From NCBI GenBank assembly GCA_933226995.1, contig CAKOFP010000268.1, positions 1-20,914 of the forward strand: 20,914 nt of DNA, in the 5' to 3' direction. The notes beneath the pieces are model-generated. The model was given only the letters and a program-made list of their open reading frames with translations, did no database searches and was not told where the DNA came from. Shown here in pieces: positions 7,603 to 15,308 of this stretch. Position 1 is the first letter of the stretch, and each line of letters begins with the position of its first letter. This stretch comes from Candidatus Nitrosopolaris rasttigaisensis. Lineage in GTDB: Archaea; Thermoproteota; Nitrososphaeria; Nitrososphaerales; Nitrososphaeraceae. A program made the translations under genes and the position numbers.

Positions 7603-7758
7603 CTAATAAGTTGACCAACTAAAGTAGAGACCTGTAGAATCGTGTTTGCTAGCCTTCATGGCACGCGCAGCAGAAGCACCCATTCGCTTGAACTGACCGA
7701 ACTTCCCTTTCCGAATATCAATTTTAACAACAACAAATAATTCTATTTTTTTTGTAAA
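7603..7758 (-). pseudogene. Small basic protein remnant lacking a start codon
   Basis: About 51 open codons on the minus strand read KIDIRKGKFGQFKRMGASAA, then RAMKASKHDSTGLYFSWSTY and a TAG. The composition (Lys/Arg/Gly/Ala followed by an aromatic end) looks like a real short archaeal protein. However, only GTT and TTA codons precede it after the in-frame TAA near 7758; the sole internal ATGs would remove half. I do not recognise the family. Loss of the start codon or a non-standard start are both possible. Confidence 0.32.
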
Positions 7759-8072
7759 TTATGAACTTATTTCGGTCCTAGTTCGGCAGCGTATGCGGTA
7801 ACGACACTAACATTACCAACTTGCGTTGAACCGGACAGAATGTGGTCGAAGCCTTATCTGATATGAACAACTGACCAAACTTGGTGTTAAAGTTGTCTAT
7901 GACGTGTGGTCACTCTGATACTACAGACATGTGTTCTCTTTTCAGGACTAATTGGAAATCGTAGCATTTGGGAACTTCTTGGTTCGTACCTAGTAAACAT
8001 TGAAATTCTATAGTATTCACTTGGAATTGTCTTACCAACCAAACCATTAAAAATAATAGATTGGAATGTATT
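7759..8072. other. Intergenic region with no recognisable gene
   Basis: Plus-strand stretches such as VTTLTLPTCVEPDRMWSKPY (about 7798-7857) are open for a short way but have no start and no match I know. Probably decayed sequence. Confidence 0.3.
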
Positions 8073-8306
8073 TTAAGTGATTGTCTTTACTTCCGTAACC
8101 CACTCACATTGATGCCAATTTTCTCATGATGTTTCTCAACAGCCTCCTTGGTTGGCGCTTCAAGTACAGAAGCATTTGTCAGCCTCGGGGATTGTAGAGT
8201 ATATTCAGATGTTTCACATTAAACGCATCTAGAGGTGAGTACTGGAGTTTCTTCAAAATATCCTCATCAAGACCCCTCATCGAATGAACATCAAAAATCT
8301 TGGCAC
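8073..8306 (-). pseudogene. DUF4242-family protein, multiply frameshifted
   Basis: Joining frames on the minus strand gives the outline of a DUF4242 protein (about 80-90 residues): GTG-P-R-F at 8306, then IFDVHSMRGLDEDILKKLQ, YSPLDAFNVKHLNILYN, EADKCFCT, LEAPTKEAVEKHHEKIGINV and EWVTEVKTIT to the TAA at 8073-8075. Frame changes are needed near 8295, 8187, 8165 and 8105, so no full-length product can be made. DUF4242 proteins are small ferredoxin-like-fold proteins, some linked to nickel response. The motif chain (FDVHS, HLNILYN, EAVEKHHEKIG) makes the family assignment fairly secure despite the damage. Confidence 0.8.
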
Positions 8307-8560
8307 AAATCTTGTGACATCCTACGCAATTATTTTAATGTATATCAAGACTTGTATGGATTGTAAATTAATGCAATACATTCTATCTACTTACAGTTAA
8401 GGGCTATGCCACCTGAAAATCAAAGAACATTCGCACCACTTTTGGGATATGTTGCATAAACTCATGCCAGATTATCAAAAGATTGAATGGTCGAGAATAA
8501 ATGGAAGCAGATTGGTTTGAGGAATATCCTAGCATTAGAAGTTACCGCGAATGGGGTCCA

Positions 8561-8971
8561 TCAGGCGTAAGCCCTAATTATTTCTCTTGCTTCTGGCTGG
8601 GGAAAGATCTCGTTCAACTTCCTAGGCATCTTGTCCTCGAAGACGACATCGGCGTGCCATTTGGAGCCGAATGCAACCAATTGAATCAAGATCGGCAGCG
8701 TGTCTTTACCCTTCCCAGTAAGCCTCCTCAGCACCCTCATCGGCGATCTCTTTTCCTCGGCGTATTCGATGAACCCTTCCTTCTCGAGTTGCCTCAGATG
8801 CATTGAAAGGACCCTCGGCGTAAGGCCTTGAATAGATTGTAGGAGCAGATTGAAACGCACAATCTTGCGGAACCCGATATCTCTGATTGTCATAATGGTC
8901 CGCTTCTTGCCCAACACTCCTAGACTAGTCTTAATTGGGCATTCCATGAACCTTACTTGAGGTAGAATCAC
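8561..8971 (-). CDS. HxlR-type winged-helix transcriptional regulator
   Basis: Up to 136 residues, GTG start at 8971; a start at the ATG at 8947 would give 128 residues beginning just before the conserved cysteine. Family marks are Cys11 in ECPIKTSLGVLGKK, the recognition-helix region RFNLLLQSIQGLTPRVLSMH, LRQLEKEGFIEY and the wing ending in RLTGKGKDTLPIL. HxlR proteins are dimeric DNA-binding regulators, some sensing electrophiles or oxidants through that cysteine. The C-terminal part (HADVVFEDKMPRKLNEIFPQ) is longer than the minimal domain. It is divergent from the VOC gene at 9115, and a palindrome in the shared spacer is a candidate operator. The tryptophan usual in 'GKKW' is Arg (GKKRTIM). 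The DNA appears richer in G+C than the neighbours. Confidence 0.87.
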   Translation of the reverse strand: MILPQVRFMECPIKTSLGVLGKKRTIMTIRDIGFRKIVRFNLLLQSIQGLTPRVLSMHLRQLEKEGFIEYAEEKRSPMRVLRRLTGKGKDTLPILIQLVAFGSKWHADVVFEDKMPRKLNEIFPQPEAREIIRAYA

Positions 8972-9013
8972 GCCTTCGAAGTTGCTAACTGATTCCTCTT
9001 CTTAACCTTTAAT

Positions 9014-9028
9014 GTATTGCAACAATAC
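9014..9028. promoter_or_regulatory. Operator-like palindrome between the HxlR and VOC genes
   Basis: GTATTG-caa-CAATAC, a perfect 6-bp inverted repeat with a 3-base centre. It lies 43 bases upstream of the regulator start and 87 upstream of the VOC start. Size and placement suit a dimeric winged-helix protein, so autoregulation and control of the neighbour are plausible. Confidence 0.4.
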
Positions 9029-9114
9029 TTTCGATCCCTTGCATACTTATTAACTATAATTTGTATAGTATTAGCCATGAGGAAATCAAACGTGACGGAA
9101 ATGGAGAAAGACAT

Positions 9115-9507
9115 ATGCCAACAATAGTGCATTTTGAAACCCCTTCAGATGACATCGAAAGATCAAAAAAGTTCTATAATGAATTGTTTAGGTGGAAGAT
9201 CGACAAATGGTCTGGTGCTGAGGCTATGCCCGAAGGAATGGAGTACTGGTTGATATCGACTGTGGATGATGAGGGGAATAAGGCTCTTGGTGGAGGTATG
9301 ATGAAAAGACAATCGCCACAACAGCAAGGAATTACAAACTATTTTGACGTAAAATCAGTTCAAGAATATTCTGCTAAAGTAGAACAGTTGGGAGGCAGAG
9401 TTATATTCCCAAAACATCCGGTGCCAGGTATGGGTTATATTGCTATATGTACAGATACAGAGAATAATGGCTTTGGTATTTTTGAAGCAGATCAAACTGC
9501 TAAATGA
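9115..9507 (+). CDS. VOC-superfamily (glyoxalase/bleomycin-resistance fold) protein
   Basis: 130 residues from the ATG at 9115, the usual size for a single-domain-pair VOC protein. It starts MPTIVHFETPSDDIERSKKF, with FYNELFRWKIDKW typical of the first beta-alpha-beta unit. YWLISTVDDEGNKALGGGMM follows, then NYFDVKSVQEYSAKVEQLGG and GMGYIAICTDTENNGFGIFE, the standard second half. His6 and Glu134-equivalent positions (FGIFEAD at the end) fit metal ligands, but these are assumed. The ATG at 9115 was chosen over an upstream TTG at 9061 because a GGAG Shine-Dalgarno sequence sits about 8-10 bases before it and the fold begins at once. Function could be lyase, isomerase or binding protein; probably controlled by the adjacent HxlR regulator. 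Confidence 0.88.
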   Translation: MPTIVHFETPSDDIERSKKFYNELFRWKIDKWSGAEAMPEGMEYWLISTVDDEGNKALGGGMMKRQSPQQQGITNYFDVKSVQEYSAKVEQLGGRVIFPKHPVPGMGYIAICTDTENNGFGIFEADQTAK

Positions 9508-10017
9508 ATAATGGCTTATTATTGCATCTAACTTCAATATTATTTTTGGATTTTATATGTTACTTAATAATTGGCTTTTCGTCAACTCAAACCAATGAAA
9601 GATCGTTTTATTCTAACTTGTAAATCCATTTTATGGAATAGGAATTTTCTCCAAATCGATATTAATTAGTCCTTGTGCCGTAACTAGAACATTGATATTG
9701 TCTACTTGCAGTAAACCAGTTTACACTAATCCCGTGACGTAACATTCCTTACCCCAGACATAATGCTTGCACTACTCCTAGAAGTCGCTCAAATTAAATG
9801 GATGTAATACCTTGATGCGAATAACAAACGAAAATCTTATTTTCTTCTTCTATGTTCCAAAATCCAAAATTATTGTCAATCCATGGGACAGTAAAAGGGC
9901 CATGAACTTATCAATCTCTGAAAAACCTCTGGTTGATTATCGCAATTTCTATAGTAATAAAGAATGTTGTTTCGATACTAGATCTTTTGCCTGCAGATGC
10001 AATATACGCAAATGGGT
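9508..10017. other. Intergenic region, no gene supported
   Basis: AT-rich. An open stretch from 9812 to 10039 runs antisense into the zinc-ribbon gene and has poor protein character, so it is not called. No repeat or RNA gene recognised. Confidence 0.4.
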
Positions 10018-10278
10018 TTACATATTACGCGGTTCATAGTGTAGTTGTACTTCAAAAGTCTTCGAACGCAATTTTGTCTTGTATTTCATATTTCTCGGCC
10101 TAGTTCTTAATCTGTACCCACAACAGGGACACCATATGCCATCCCACTCTATAAACACCTCACAAACCTGACAACGTTTTTGTCCAGTAGCATAGCGTCC
10201 TAAACCAACTGGCTTTCTTGCCTTATGACGTGTACACGTGCCTTTACATGTCAGAAGATGGTCACGCTCCCATCCATA
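10018..10278 (-). pseudogene. Small zinc-ribbon protein lacking an in-frame start
   Basis: 86 open codons with three cysteine pairs: Cys11/Cys15 (TCKGTCTRHKARKP), Cys36/Cys39 (GQKRCQVCEVFIEW) and Cys50/Cys53 (WCPCCGYRLRTRPRN). This matches a small zinc-ribbon family that I recall from thaumarchaeal genomes; function unknown, possibly nucleic-acid binding. The frame is closed by TAA at 10279-10281 and contains no ATG, GTG or TTG before the first cysteine. An ATG at 10276 sits in the next frame and reads only eight codons; adding one G just after it would give MGWERDHLLTCKGTC. A TATA-like TACATAAATA lies about 30 bases upstream. Either a recent one-base deletion has killed the gene or the base is missing from the assembly. 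Confidence 0.68.
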
Positions 10279-10667
10279 TTATTTATTGGAACAAGAAAGT
10301 ATTTATGTATTGTCATGAATGTCTGTATTCGCTGAATGGTGTTGATGTGTTAATAGCTCATATATTGCGCTAAATCAATACATATATGTCAAATATTGTG
10401 CAAAAGTGCATGAATAGAAATCCCGGCATTTCTATTTTTTTCTCGGAGATAAGGATTACTAGTTACTATTAATGTCATTAATGATAAACATTGTTATGGC
10501 TCCATCGGAAACGTCAATGTTTTGTTTCAAATTCAAAAGAGAATGATCTCAGGGTAAATGAAAAATGTTTCAAATTTGCTTCAAATCGTTTCGTTTGACA
10601 ATCCTGAATAGCTGACAAAATGTGTTATTGCTGATCCGCTTCCCTTACTCTTTGTTCAAACAATTAG
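10279..10667. other. Intergenic region, promoter of the zinc-ribbon gene only
   Basis: AT-rich and without open frames of note. The only element I can point to is the TATA-like run near 10303-10312 (minus strand) ahead of the zinc-ribbon gene. Confidence 0.35.
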
Positions 10668-11387
10668 TCAAATGTTTAAGACCACAAATGCGTTTCTCAG
10701 ATAAATCGTCGTCGATGCACCGGAGCCATTTTCAGTTCCAACATCTAATATGATTCTATGGAAAGTATTATCACTATCATCTACGACAAACACGTTATCG
10801 ATTAATGACCCTCCTCCGGGATCAATCGTAGTTGCCACAGCAAATGAATTTACACCTGCCTCTTGTGCAGAGGTTGATGTATTTAAAGACTGAAATTTGT
10901 TTATGGTGTGGGAGAATGCTGCTTGATGGTAGATTAGTGGATTGCCTGGTTCTTGGTTATTTACCGTCGGTGTATACACTAACAATGATGCTCCTGTAGC
11001 GATTACTGAACCTATCAGTATTATTGCTAAAGCAATAGTTCTTGTTATAGCAACCGGTTTCGAATTAATCGTCTTTATTTCATCTGCATTTTTAACTCCC
11101 TTAGAATTCACAATTTTTTCACTGGAAGAATATCGTTTCGTTTGAGAGTCTTTGTTAAGGTCGGGATCAACAATTTGTAGTACTTCCTTCCTCATATCTT
11201 TACTTAATGAAACATAATGAGGGAGAGAATCATATACTGAAATATAACCAAGAAAATGCAAATTTGACACAGCTTGCAATACATTATCACCGGAGTTATC
11301 CGGAAATCCATTGACCAAATTAGACACTTTCATTGGATATTGCTTCTTGACTAATATACGCAAAACTGCAATTTCGTAAATGTCCAC
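10668..11387 (-). CDS. Membrane-anchored winged-helix protein with an extracytoplasmic domain
   Basis: 239 residues in three parts. Residues 1-75 form a winged-helix-like domain (VLRILVKKQYPMKVSNLVNG, then NVLQAVSNLHFLGYISVYDS, ending LPHYVSLSKDMRKEVLQIV). A polar linker runs 76-110. One membrane segment spans about 112-138 (ITRTIALAIILIGSVIATGA). Residues 139-239 lie outside and are beta-rich, with DPGGGSLIDNVFVVDD and DNTFHRIILDVGTENG. This layout suggests a one-component sensor whose outer domain reports to a DNA-binding domain on the inner face; the role is inferred, no named family is recognised. GTG at 11387 is the start; a TATA run (AATAAATAAATAA) lies about 25-33 bases upstream, implying a leaderless mRNA. 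It is divergent from the soluble winged-helix gene at 11515. Confidence 0.72.
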   Translation of the reverse strand: MDIYEIAVLRILVKKQYPMKVSNLVNGFPDNSGDNVLQAVSNLHFLGYISVYDSLPHYVSLSKDMRKEVLQIVDPDLNKDSQTKRYSSSEKIVNSKGVKNADEIKTINSKPVAITRTIALAIILIGSVIATGASLLVYTPTVNNQEPGNPLIYHQAAFSHTINKFQSLNTSTSAQEAGVNSFAVATTIDPGGGSLIDNVFVVDDSDNTFHRIILDVGTENGSGASTTIYLRNAFVVLNI

Positions 11388-11407
11388 GGGATTGTATGGG
11401 AAGAAGG

Positions 11408-11420
11408 TTTATTTATTTAT
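11408..11420 (-). promoter_or_regulatory. TATA element of the membrane-anchored winged-helix gene
   Basis: AT-only run (minus strand AATAAATAAATAA) centred about 27 bases upstream of the GTG at 11387, the right place for leaderless transcription. Confidence 0.4.
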
Positions 11421-11514
11421 TGACATGTTTATCGTTACATCTGTTAACTAAAGTTATTTAGATTGGATATATTGATATAGAAACAGACAAATATGGCCGT
11501 TTATCATTAAATAT

Positions 11515-11886
11515 GTGTCGCAGAATGTCAATGAATTCAATAATGGAATTTTGGAAAATCTTTTCTCATCTCGAGCCATCGCACAAATCCTAGACTTTTT
11601 CTTTGACCACAAAGAATTTGATTATCCTCCTAGTGAAATAGCGAAGAAAACAGGATTGTCATTTAGAACAATATTCAGGGAAATACCTAGTTTAGAACGA
11701 AACCAGTTGATATTCAATAATAGAAGGATTGGCAAAACGAACATGTACAAGCTAAATACTGACTTTGAAGCCGTTACTTTGCTGGAAAGATTTGTTTTGG
11801 AAATGTCCCAATTACGTCATACTAAAGAAACGACTAGTCAGGATACAAATAGAGATATTTCTGAATCAGAAATAAACCTATCTTAA
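11515..11886 (+). CDS. Winged-helix transcriptional regulator
   Basis: 123 residues. The DNA-binding domain covers about 14-85: LENLFSSRAIAQILDFFFDH as the first helices, then YPPSEIAKKTGLSFRTIFRE as the helix-turn-helix, IPSLERNQLIFNNRRIGK as the wing and TNMYKLNTDFEAVTLLERFV leading to a final helix. The tail is polar and Ser/Thr/Glu-rich. It resembles small archaeal ArsR/MarR-like regulators but I cannot name a subfamily. The GTG at 11515 is the only in-frame start that keeps the first helix; an ATG two bases upstream is in another frame. A TATA-like ATATATT lies near 11466-11472. It shares a 127-base spacer with the divergent membrane-anchored winged-helix gene. Confidence 0.8.
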   Translation: MSQNVNEFNNGILENLFSSRAIAQILDFFFDHKEFDYPPSEIAKKTGLSFRTIFREIPSLERNQLIFNNRRIGKTNMYKLNTDFEAVTLLERFVLEMSQLRHTKETTSQDTNRDISESEINLS

Positions 11887-12242
11887 CGCAACCTACGATT
11901 GATTACTTATTATTGTCATTTAAGTCAAGATATAAATACTTTGTTGTCAATAAGCTAGGCATTAATGGCAAACAATATAAGCTTGTCTTAGTACACCAAA
12001 TAAAAGACATGTAAAAGATGAGTATAGCAACAGCACCAAGCGGAAATAATGTATACGTTACTTGGTGGACAATATTTTACAAAATCTCAAAATCTCCCTA
12101 AGACTTCGTGCAAGCCATTCATTGACTTATACCACCGCAATCGAGCGGTTATCTGATAGTTTCTATACCCTGGACTATTACTCACTTTTCAATCAAGGCA
12201 ATTCATAATAATTTTAAGTTACGTAAAGATCGATCACAAAGA
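11887..12242. other. Intergenic region containing a tiny sialidase-repeat-like remnant
   Basis: From 12018 to 12101 (plus) 27 codons read MSIATAPSGNNVYVTWWTIF and end in a TAA. The 'SGNNVYVTWW' run resembles the BNR/sialidase-like repeats common in exported archaeal proteins, so it may be a scrap of such a gene. Nothing else is seen in the region. Confidence 0.3.
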
Positions 12243-12746
12243 ATGAACAAGGGAATGTTATTGACCATAATCGGCGGTGCGCTAATAGTCATTCTCACCT
12301 CACTATTTTCGTTTACTCCAAATTCTGCCAATCCATCATCAATTCCCTCTCTCAAAGTATATGCAATAGGTGTAATCAACAACGAACGAATTAAATTTCA
12401 ACTTCAGCTGTTACGACAGGGTGCTGATATATCCGCAGATAGTCAAGCAAGATTTCTCCTCTCACAACCGACATTAACCCACCTTGACTCCTCCGGTAAT
12501 ACTCCTTCAAAGAGATATGCTATGAATGGAGAAGCAGGGTATATTGCAGAGAATCTTTCTGTTTATCACTGTGGAGATGTTGATGCGTGTAAAACTGCTA
12601 TAAGTCTTGCAGTTGACGATATGATGAAAGACAATGAACCACGGTTAAACATATTGAAACCAGAGCTCACACATGTTAGTACAGGAATCGCCGTAGGCAA
12701 TGGCAAAGTCGTGATGGTATTCGACTTCGAAGCAAGATGTTCATGA
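12243..12746 (+). CDS. Exported CAP-domain (SCP/PR-1-like) protein
   Basis: 167 residues. An N-terminal membrane anchor or signal spans residues 5-24 (MLLTIIGGALIVILTSLFSF). The remainder fits a compact CAP domain: VYAIGVINNERIKFQLQLL as the first helix, His80 in PTLTHLDSSG as the first cavity histidine, AENLSVYHCGDVDACKTAIS with Glu103, then the motif-2 region MMKDNEPRLNILKPELTHVS and GIAVGNGKVVMVFDF. The second cavity histidine normally found in 'GHR.N' is replaced (NEPRLN). Cys110 and Cys116 could form a disulfide. CAP proteins act outside the cell; a catalytic role is uncertain. It is monocistronic and convergent with the zinc-ribbon gene at 12968. Confidence 0.75.
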   Translation: MNKGMLLTIIGGALIVILTSLFSFTPNSANPSSIPSLKVYAIGVINNERIKFQLQLLRQGADISADSQARFLLSQPTLTHLDSSGNTPSKRYAMNGEAGYIAENLSVYHCGDVDACKTAISLAVDDMMKDNEPRLNILKPELTHVSTGIAVGNGKVVMVFDFEARCS

Positions 12747-12883
12747 TGAGCAGGAGACCATAGAAATTATCGCTTTATTCTTGGAGTCAACTTGCAGAAA
12801 TACAAACCCCTCCAGTTGTTTGTTTGCCACAGATTTTCTCTATTTGAGACTTATTGGAGATAGAAATTTTAGAGTTGTAATAG

Positions 12884-12913
12884 TCGTTTAAATCTAAACT
12901 CAAATTTAAACGA
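12884..12913. terminator. Hairpin between convergent genes (possible bidirectional terminator)
   Basis: TCGTTTAAAT and ATTTAAACGA form a perfect 10-bp inverted repeat around a 10-base loop, in the gap between the CAP-domain gene and the convergent zinc-ribbon gene. Archaeal terminators rely mainly on T-runs, so this may equally be a protein-binding site. Confidence 0.3.
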
Positions 12914-12967
12914 TAATAGCGTGTAGAAAATAAGTTGAATGGATATTCCAATAAATCTCAATAAATT

Positions 12968-13162
12968 TTATTTCTTTTGCGTATAAAGACTAAAGTTACA
13001 CTCTTCGCAGAAATAGTACAGGCTGTCAAAATCGGAACATAAGATCATGGTTTCAGAACAACGTGGGCATTCAATTTCAGATACTAATTCTGTTTGTTTC
13101 GCCTTCTTTCTATTTTGTCGATGATAATACAGTGATCTATTCGAAGTGTTGAGCTTTGTCAT
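12968..13162 (-). CDS. Small zinc-ribbon protein
   Basis: 64 residues. The first 28 are basic and polar (LYYHRQNRKKAKQ). A zinc ribbon follows, with Cys32/Cys35 (IECPRCSETMI) and Cys52/Cys55 (YYFCEECNFSLY) as ligands, plus a free Cys42. Such proteins often resemble TFIIB/TFIIS-type ribbons; no function can be assigned. The ATG at 13162 follows a purine-rich GGAAGAGGG that could act as a Shine-Dalgarno sequence. Confidence 0.65.
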   Translation of the reverse strand: MTKLNTSNRSLYYHRQNRKKAKQTELVSEIECPRCSETMILCSDFDSLYYFCEECNFSLYTQKK

Positions 13163-13578
13163 CCCTCTTCCTACGATACCTTTTATTAGAGCTTTATTTC
13201 TCGCTGATGTAATTGATCGGAGCTATTTAGTCAATTTTGTTCTGTATACAGTACACGCGTCCCTTTCTCAGTTGTCCTGTAAGTGCACATCGTTCTTGAG
13301 AGGCAGCTACTTAATCAGGGTGCGCTCATGAATAAGGATTAGGGAATTTCTTAGAGAAGATAATAGTTGAATCTTAATGAAATACAGCTTTTCGATAATA
13401 ATCAAGTATGTTCTTCCATTTTATTGTGCAACTGTAATACTAGTATGCCTCTCTCTGTTATTCTGTAACACCGCCCGTCCTGCTTCGTAATCGATCCTGG
13501 GACACAAGGCCGTTGGTATTGTGTGTATGGATATATGAAGTACATGTATACATATTATGTTCATGGTGTTTGTCATTC
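13163..13578. other. Intergenic region, nothing recognised
   Basis: Open stretches on either strand are short and of poor protein character. No RNA gene recognised. Contains a TATA-like element near 13547 that belongs to the small peptide downstream. Confidence 0.35.
13547..13554 (+). promoter_or_regulatory. TATA-like element before the 33-residue peptide
   Basis: TATACATA centred about 29 bases before the ATG at 13579, a spacing that would give a leaderless message. Confidence 0.3.
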
Positions 13579-13680
13579 ATGAGTATTAGTAACGCCATCA
13601 TCGCTGCAATAGCGTTGATATTACTTGTATTGATAGTTGGGCTATCATTTGTCTTGGTATCCATGCGTCCACTTCATTAG
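13579..13680 (+). CDS. Possible 33-residue single-span membrane peptide
   Basis: ATG at 13579 opens 33 codons: a short polar start (MSISN), one unbroken hydrophobic helix at about residues 6-28 (AAIALILLVLIVGLSFVLV), then MRPLH and TAG. The cationic end follows the helix, suggesting an outside-in orientation reversed from positive-inside, or a very short tail. A TATA-like element is correctly placed for a leaderless mRNA. No homologue known to me. An overlapping open frame exists on the other strand but has weaker protein character. Confidence 0.42.
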   Translation: MSISNAIIAAIALILLVLIVGLSFVLVSMRPLH

Positions 13681-14659
13681 CTATTAGTTTCTCTGTGTCC
13701 ATTAGCAGTTATTGCTAACATTATCACTATCTAATTTCCCCTTCTTTTCATCCCATTACTACTACATTTGCAGGTCTAGATTAAATTCTAGACAAAGGAA
13801 TTCTCTCCAACAAAATCTCGTGGAACACAAACGAGTGCACCGTAGAATGTCTTGTACGATTAAGCATAAGTTTCAAATTATATGGATATTCTTTTGCTTC
13901 GGCAGCCAAGACTAATTTCAAGTGAACATCCAGACCCTTCACATAATTCTCGCAAATAGGTCCATTATTCCTCTATTCTGTTGAGTGTCTGCAAACAGAT
14001 CTACTCCATCCGGATTATAACAAATACTATGGCTGAGTGTTAAGTGCACAACAACAAATAGCCGAGATAGCACAAGCCGGTACTGATAAATGTCATGCTT
14101 CTTCTGAGTGTGTTTTCCAATCATTCAATGGTTCATGGAATAGTCTCTCTTAGCTGCTAAATAGGTTGCCAAATGCACGGTAGATAATATCATATGTACT
14201 TTGCTGAATCCATCTATTGATTTTCGCTAATAACTGGCCTGGTCGCCAATCCTATATCATTCCAGCTAGCGATTTACACTTAGATAAATGTACCACAGGT
14301 AAGACCATATCAGTCTAAGATACATGATAATGGAGTAAAAAGGAGTCTTCCATTTAATGCGTAAGGAAAAGCTGATATAAGGACTACACAAAAATTCTTT
14401 TCTTGAATAGGATTGAAGACGAGAATTCATCAAAATTATGAGCTATAGCAGAAAGCTTTTTTAGATATGAGAAAAAAAGGTTCAGATTGGTCAGATATTC
14501 ACTTAGGAAAGTGTACCTGAAATCTAATATACAAAGCATCTCGAACTCCTTATATTAACGTGATAAGGACGAAAACAGTAACATCTAATGAAAAAAAGAT
14601 ATCCACAAACGAATACATTCCAATAAATTCTGTATCGTCTTTGCGGGGATCTTTAGTTC
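13681..14659. other. Long intergenic stretch without a supported gene
   Basis: Nearly 1 kb between the small peptide and the ABC block. Short open stretches on both strands look random. No tRNA, hairpin array or repeat was recognised. The 3' end must hold the promoter of the ABC block, but I cannot pick a single convincing TATA box. Confidence 0.35.
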
Positions 14660-15274
14660 ATGAATAAATCACGTATTCTTATAATTGCTGCCGGCGTTGT
14701 TATAATTGTTGCATTTTCACTTTATACCTTTGGCTCTCAATCAACGGCACCTAGACCTGGTACAAAAGAGAACCCAGTTAATTCGGGAGCAGCAGGTAGT
14801 GGTGGACCTGCCTCTGCAACAGTCTCTACCTTTGTGAATCGCGAAAATCCAGGAAACTTTTATTCAATCCAGTTTCCTAGCAAGGCAAGCGTAGAACACG
14901 GAAATACTTCTGGAAGTTATATAGCAAAATTGCCCCAAGGAGTTTTCTCAGTCCAGCTTGTTGATATACCAGACACTTCCAACGTTCAACTTATTCTGTT
15001 AACCCAGATACAGCCTGCTCTCAAATCGTCATTGCAAGATTTTAATCGCGTGGGTTACAATCAATTTACTATAGGAGGGCATAGAGCATGGGGTCTAACA
15101 TACACATGGAAAAATGGAACAATTGGAATGGAATCTATAAAAGCTGTTGTCGAAGGTTCTGATCACTCTGCGGCAATAACATTTTCAGGGCCGAGACAGG
15201 GGTTTGGAGATCAAATCACAAATTCTACTGTCATAAGACCTGTAGTGGGGAGCTTCCATTGGATCGGACAATAG
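14660..15274 (+). CDS. Membrane-anchored exported protein, first gene of the ABC block
   Basis: 204 residues. One N-terminal membrane segment at about 5-24 (ILIIAAGVVIIVAFSLYTFG), a Gly/Pro/Ser/Ala-rich linker to about residue 58 and an outer domain of about 145 residues. The domain begins NFYSIQFPSKASVEHG and alternates strands (GVFSVQLVDIPDTSNVQLIL, then GYNQFTIGGHRAWGLTYTWK), which reminds me of PsbP/DUF1795-like folds; this is a resemblance only. No cysteine is present, so it is not a lipoprotein. It is followed after 34 bases by the two-helix protein and then the ABC genes, all on one strand, so it probably works with the transporter, perhaps as a ligand-binding or accessory factor. Confidence 0.68.
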   Translation: MNKSRILIIAAGVVIIVAFSLYTFGSQSTAPRPGTKENPVNSGAAGSGGPASATVSTFVNRENPGNFYSIQFPSKASVEHGNTSGSYIAKLPQGVFSVQLVDIPDTSNVQLILLTQIQPALKSSLQDFNRVGYNQFTIGGHRAWGLTYTWKNGTIGMESIKAVVEGSDHSAAITFSGPRQGFGDQITNSTVIRPVVGSFHWIGQ

Positions 15275-15308
15275 ATTGGCATCGTGAGCAAGTGGTTGGT
15301 GTTTTATA

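Noticed and set aside
9812..10039. 75-codon plus-strand open frame
   Set aside because: Its 3' end is antisense to the zinc-ribbon gene and the translation has no recognisable domain or start signal.
13468..13479. ACACCGCCCGTC, identical to a universal 16S rRNA 3' motif
   Set aside because: The flanking sequence does not fit 16S rRNA on either side and no other rRNA segment is present, so it is taken as a chance 12-base match.
13458..13664. 68-codon minus-strand open frame
   Set aside because: His/Asn/Thr-rich, irregular translation lying antisense to the more convincing single-helix peptide; not supported.
13712..14124. Open frames on both strands in the long gap
   Set aside because: Short and random-looking, with no motif or promoter context.
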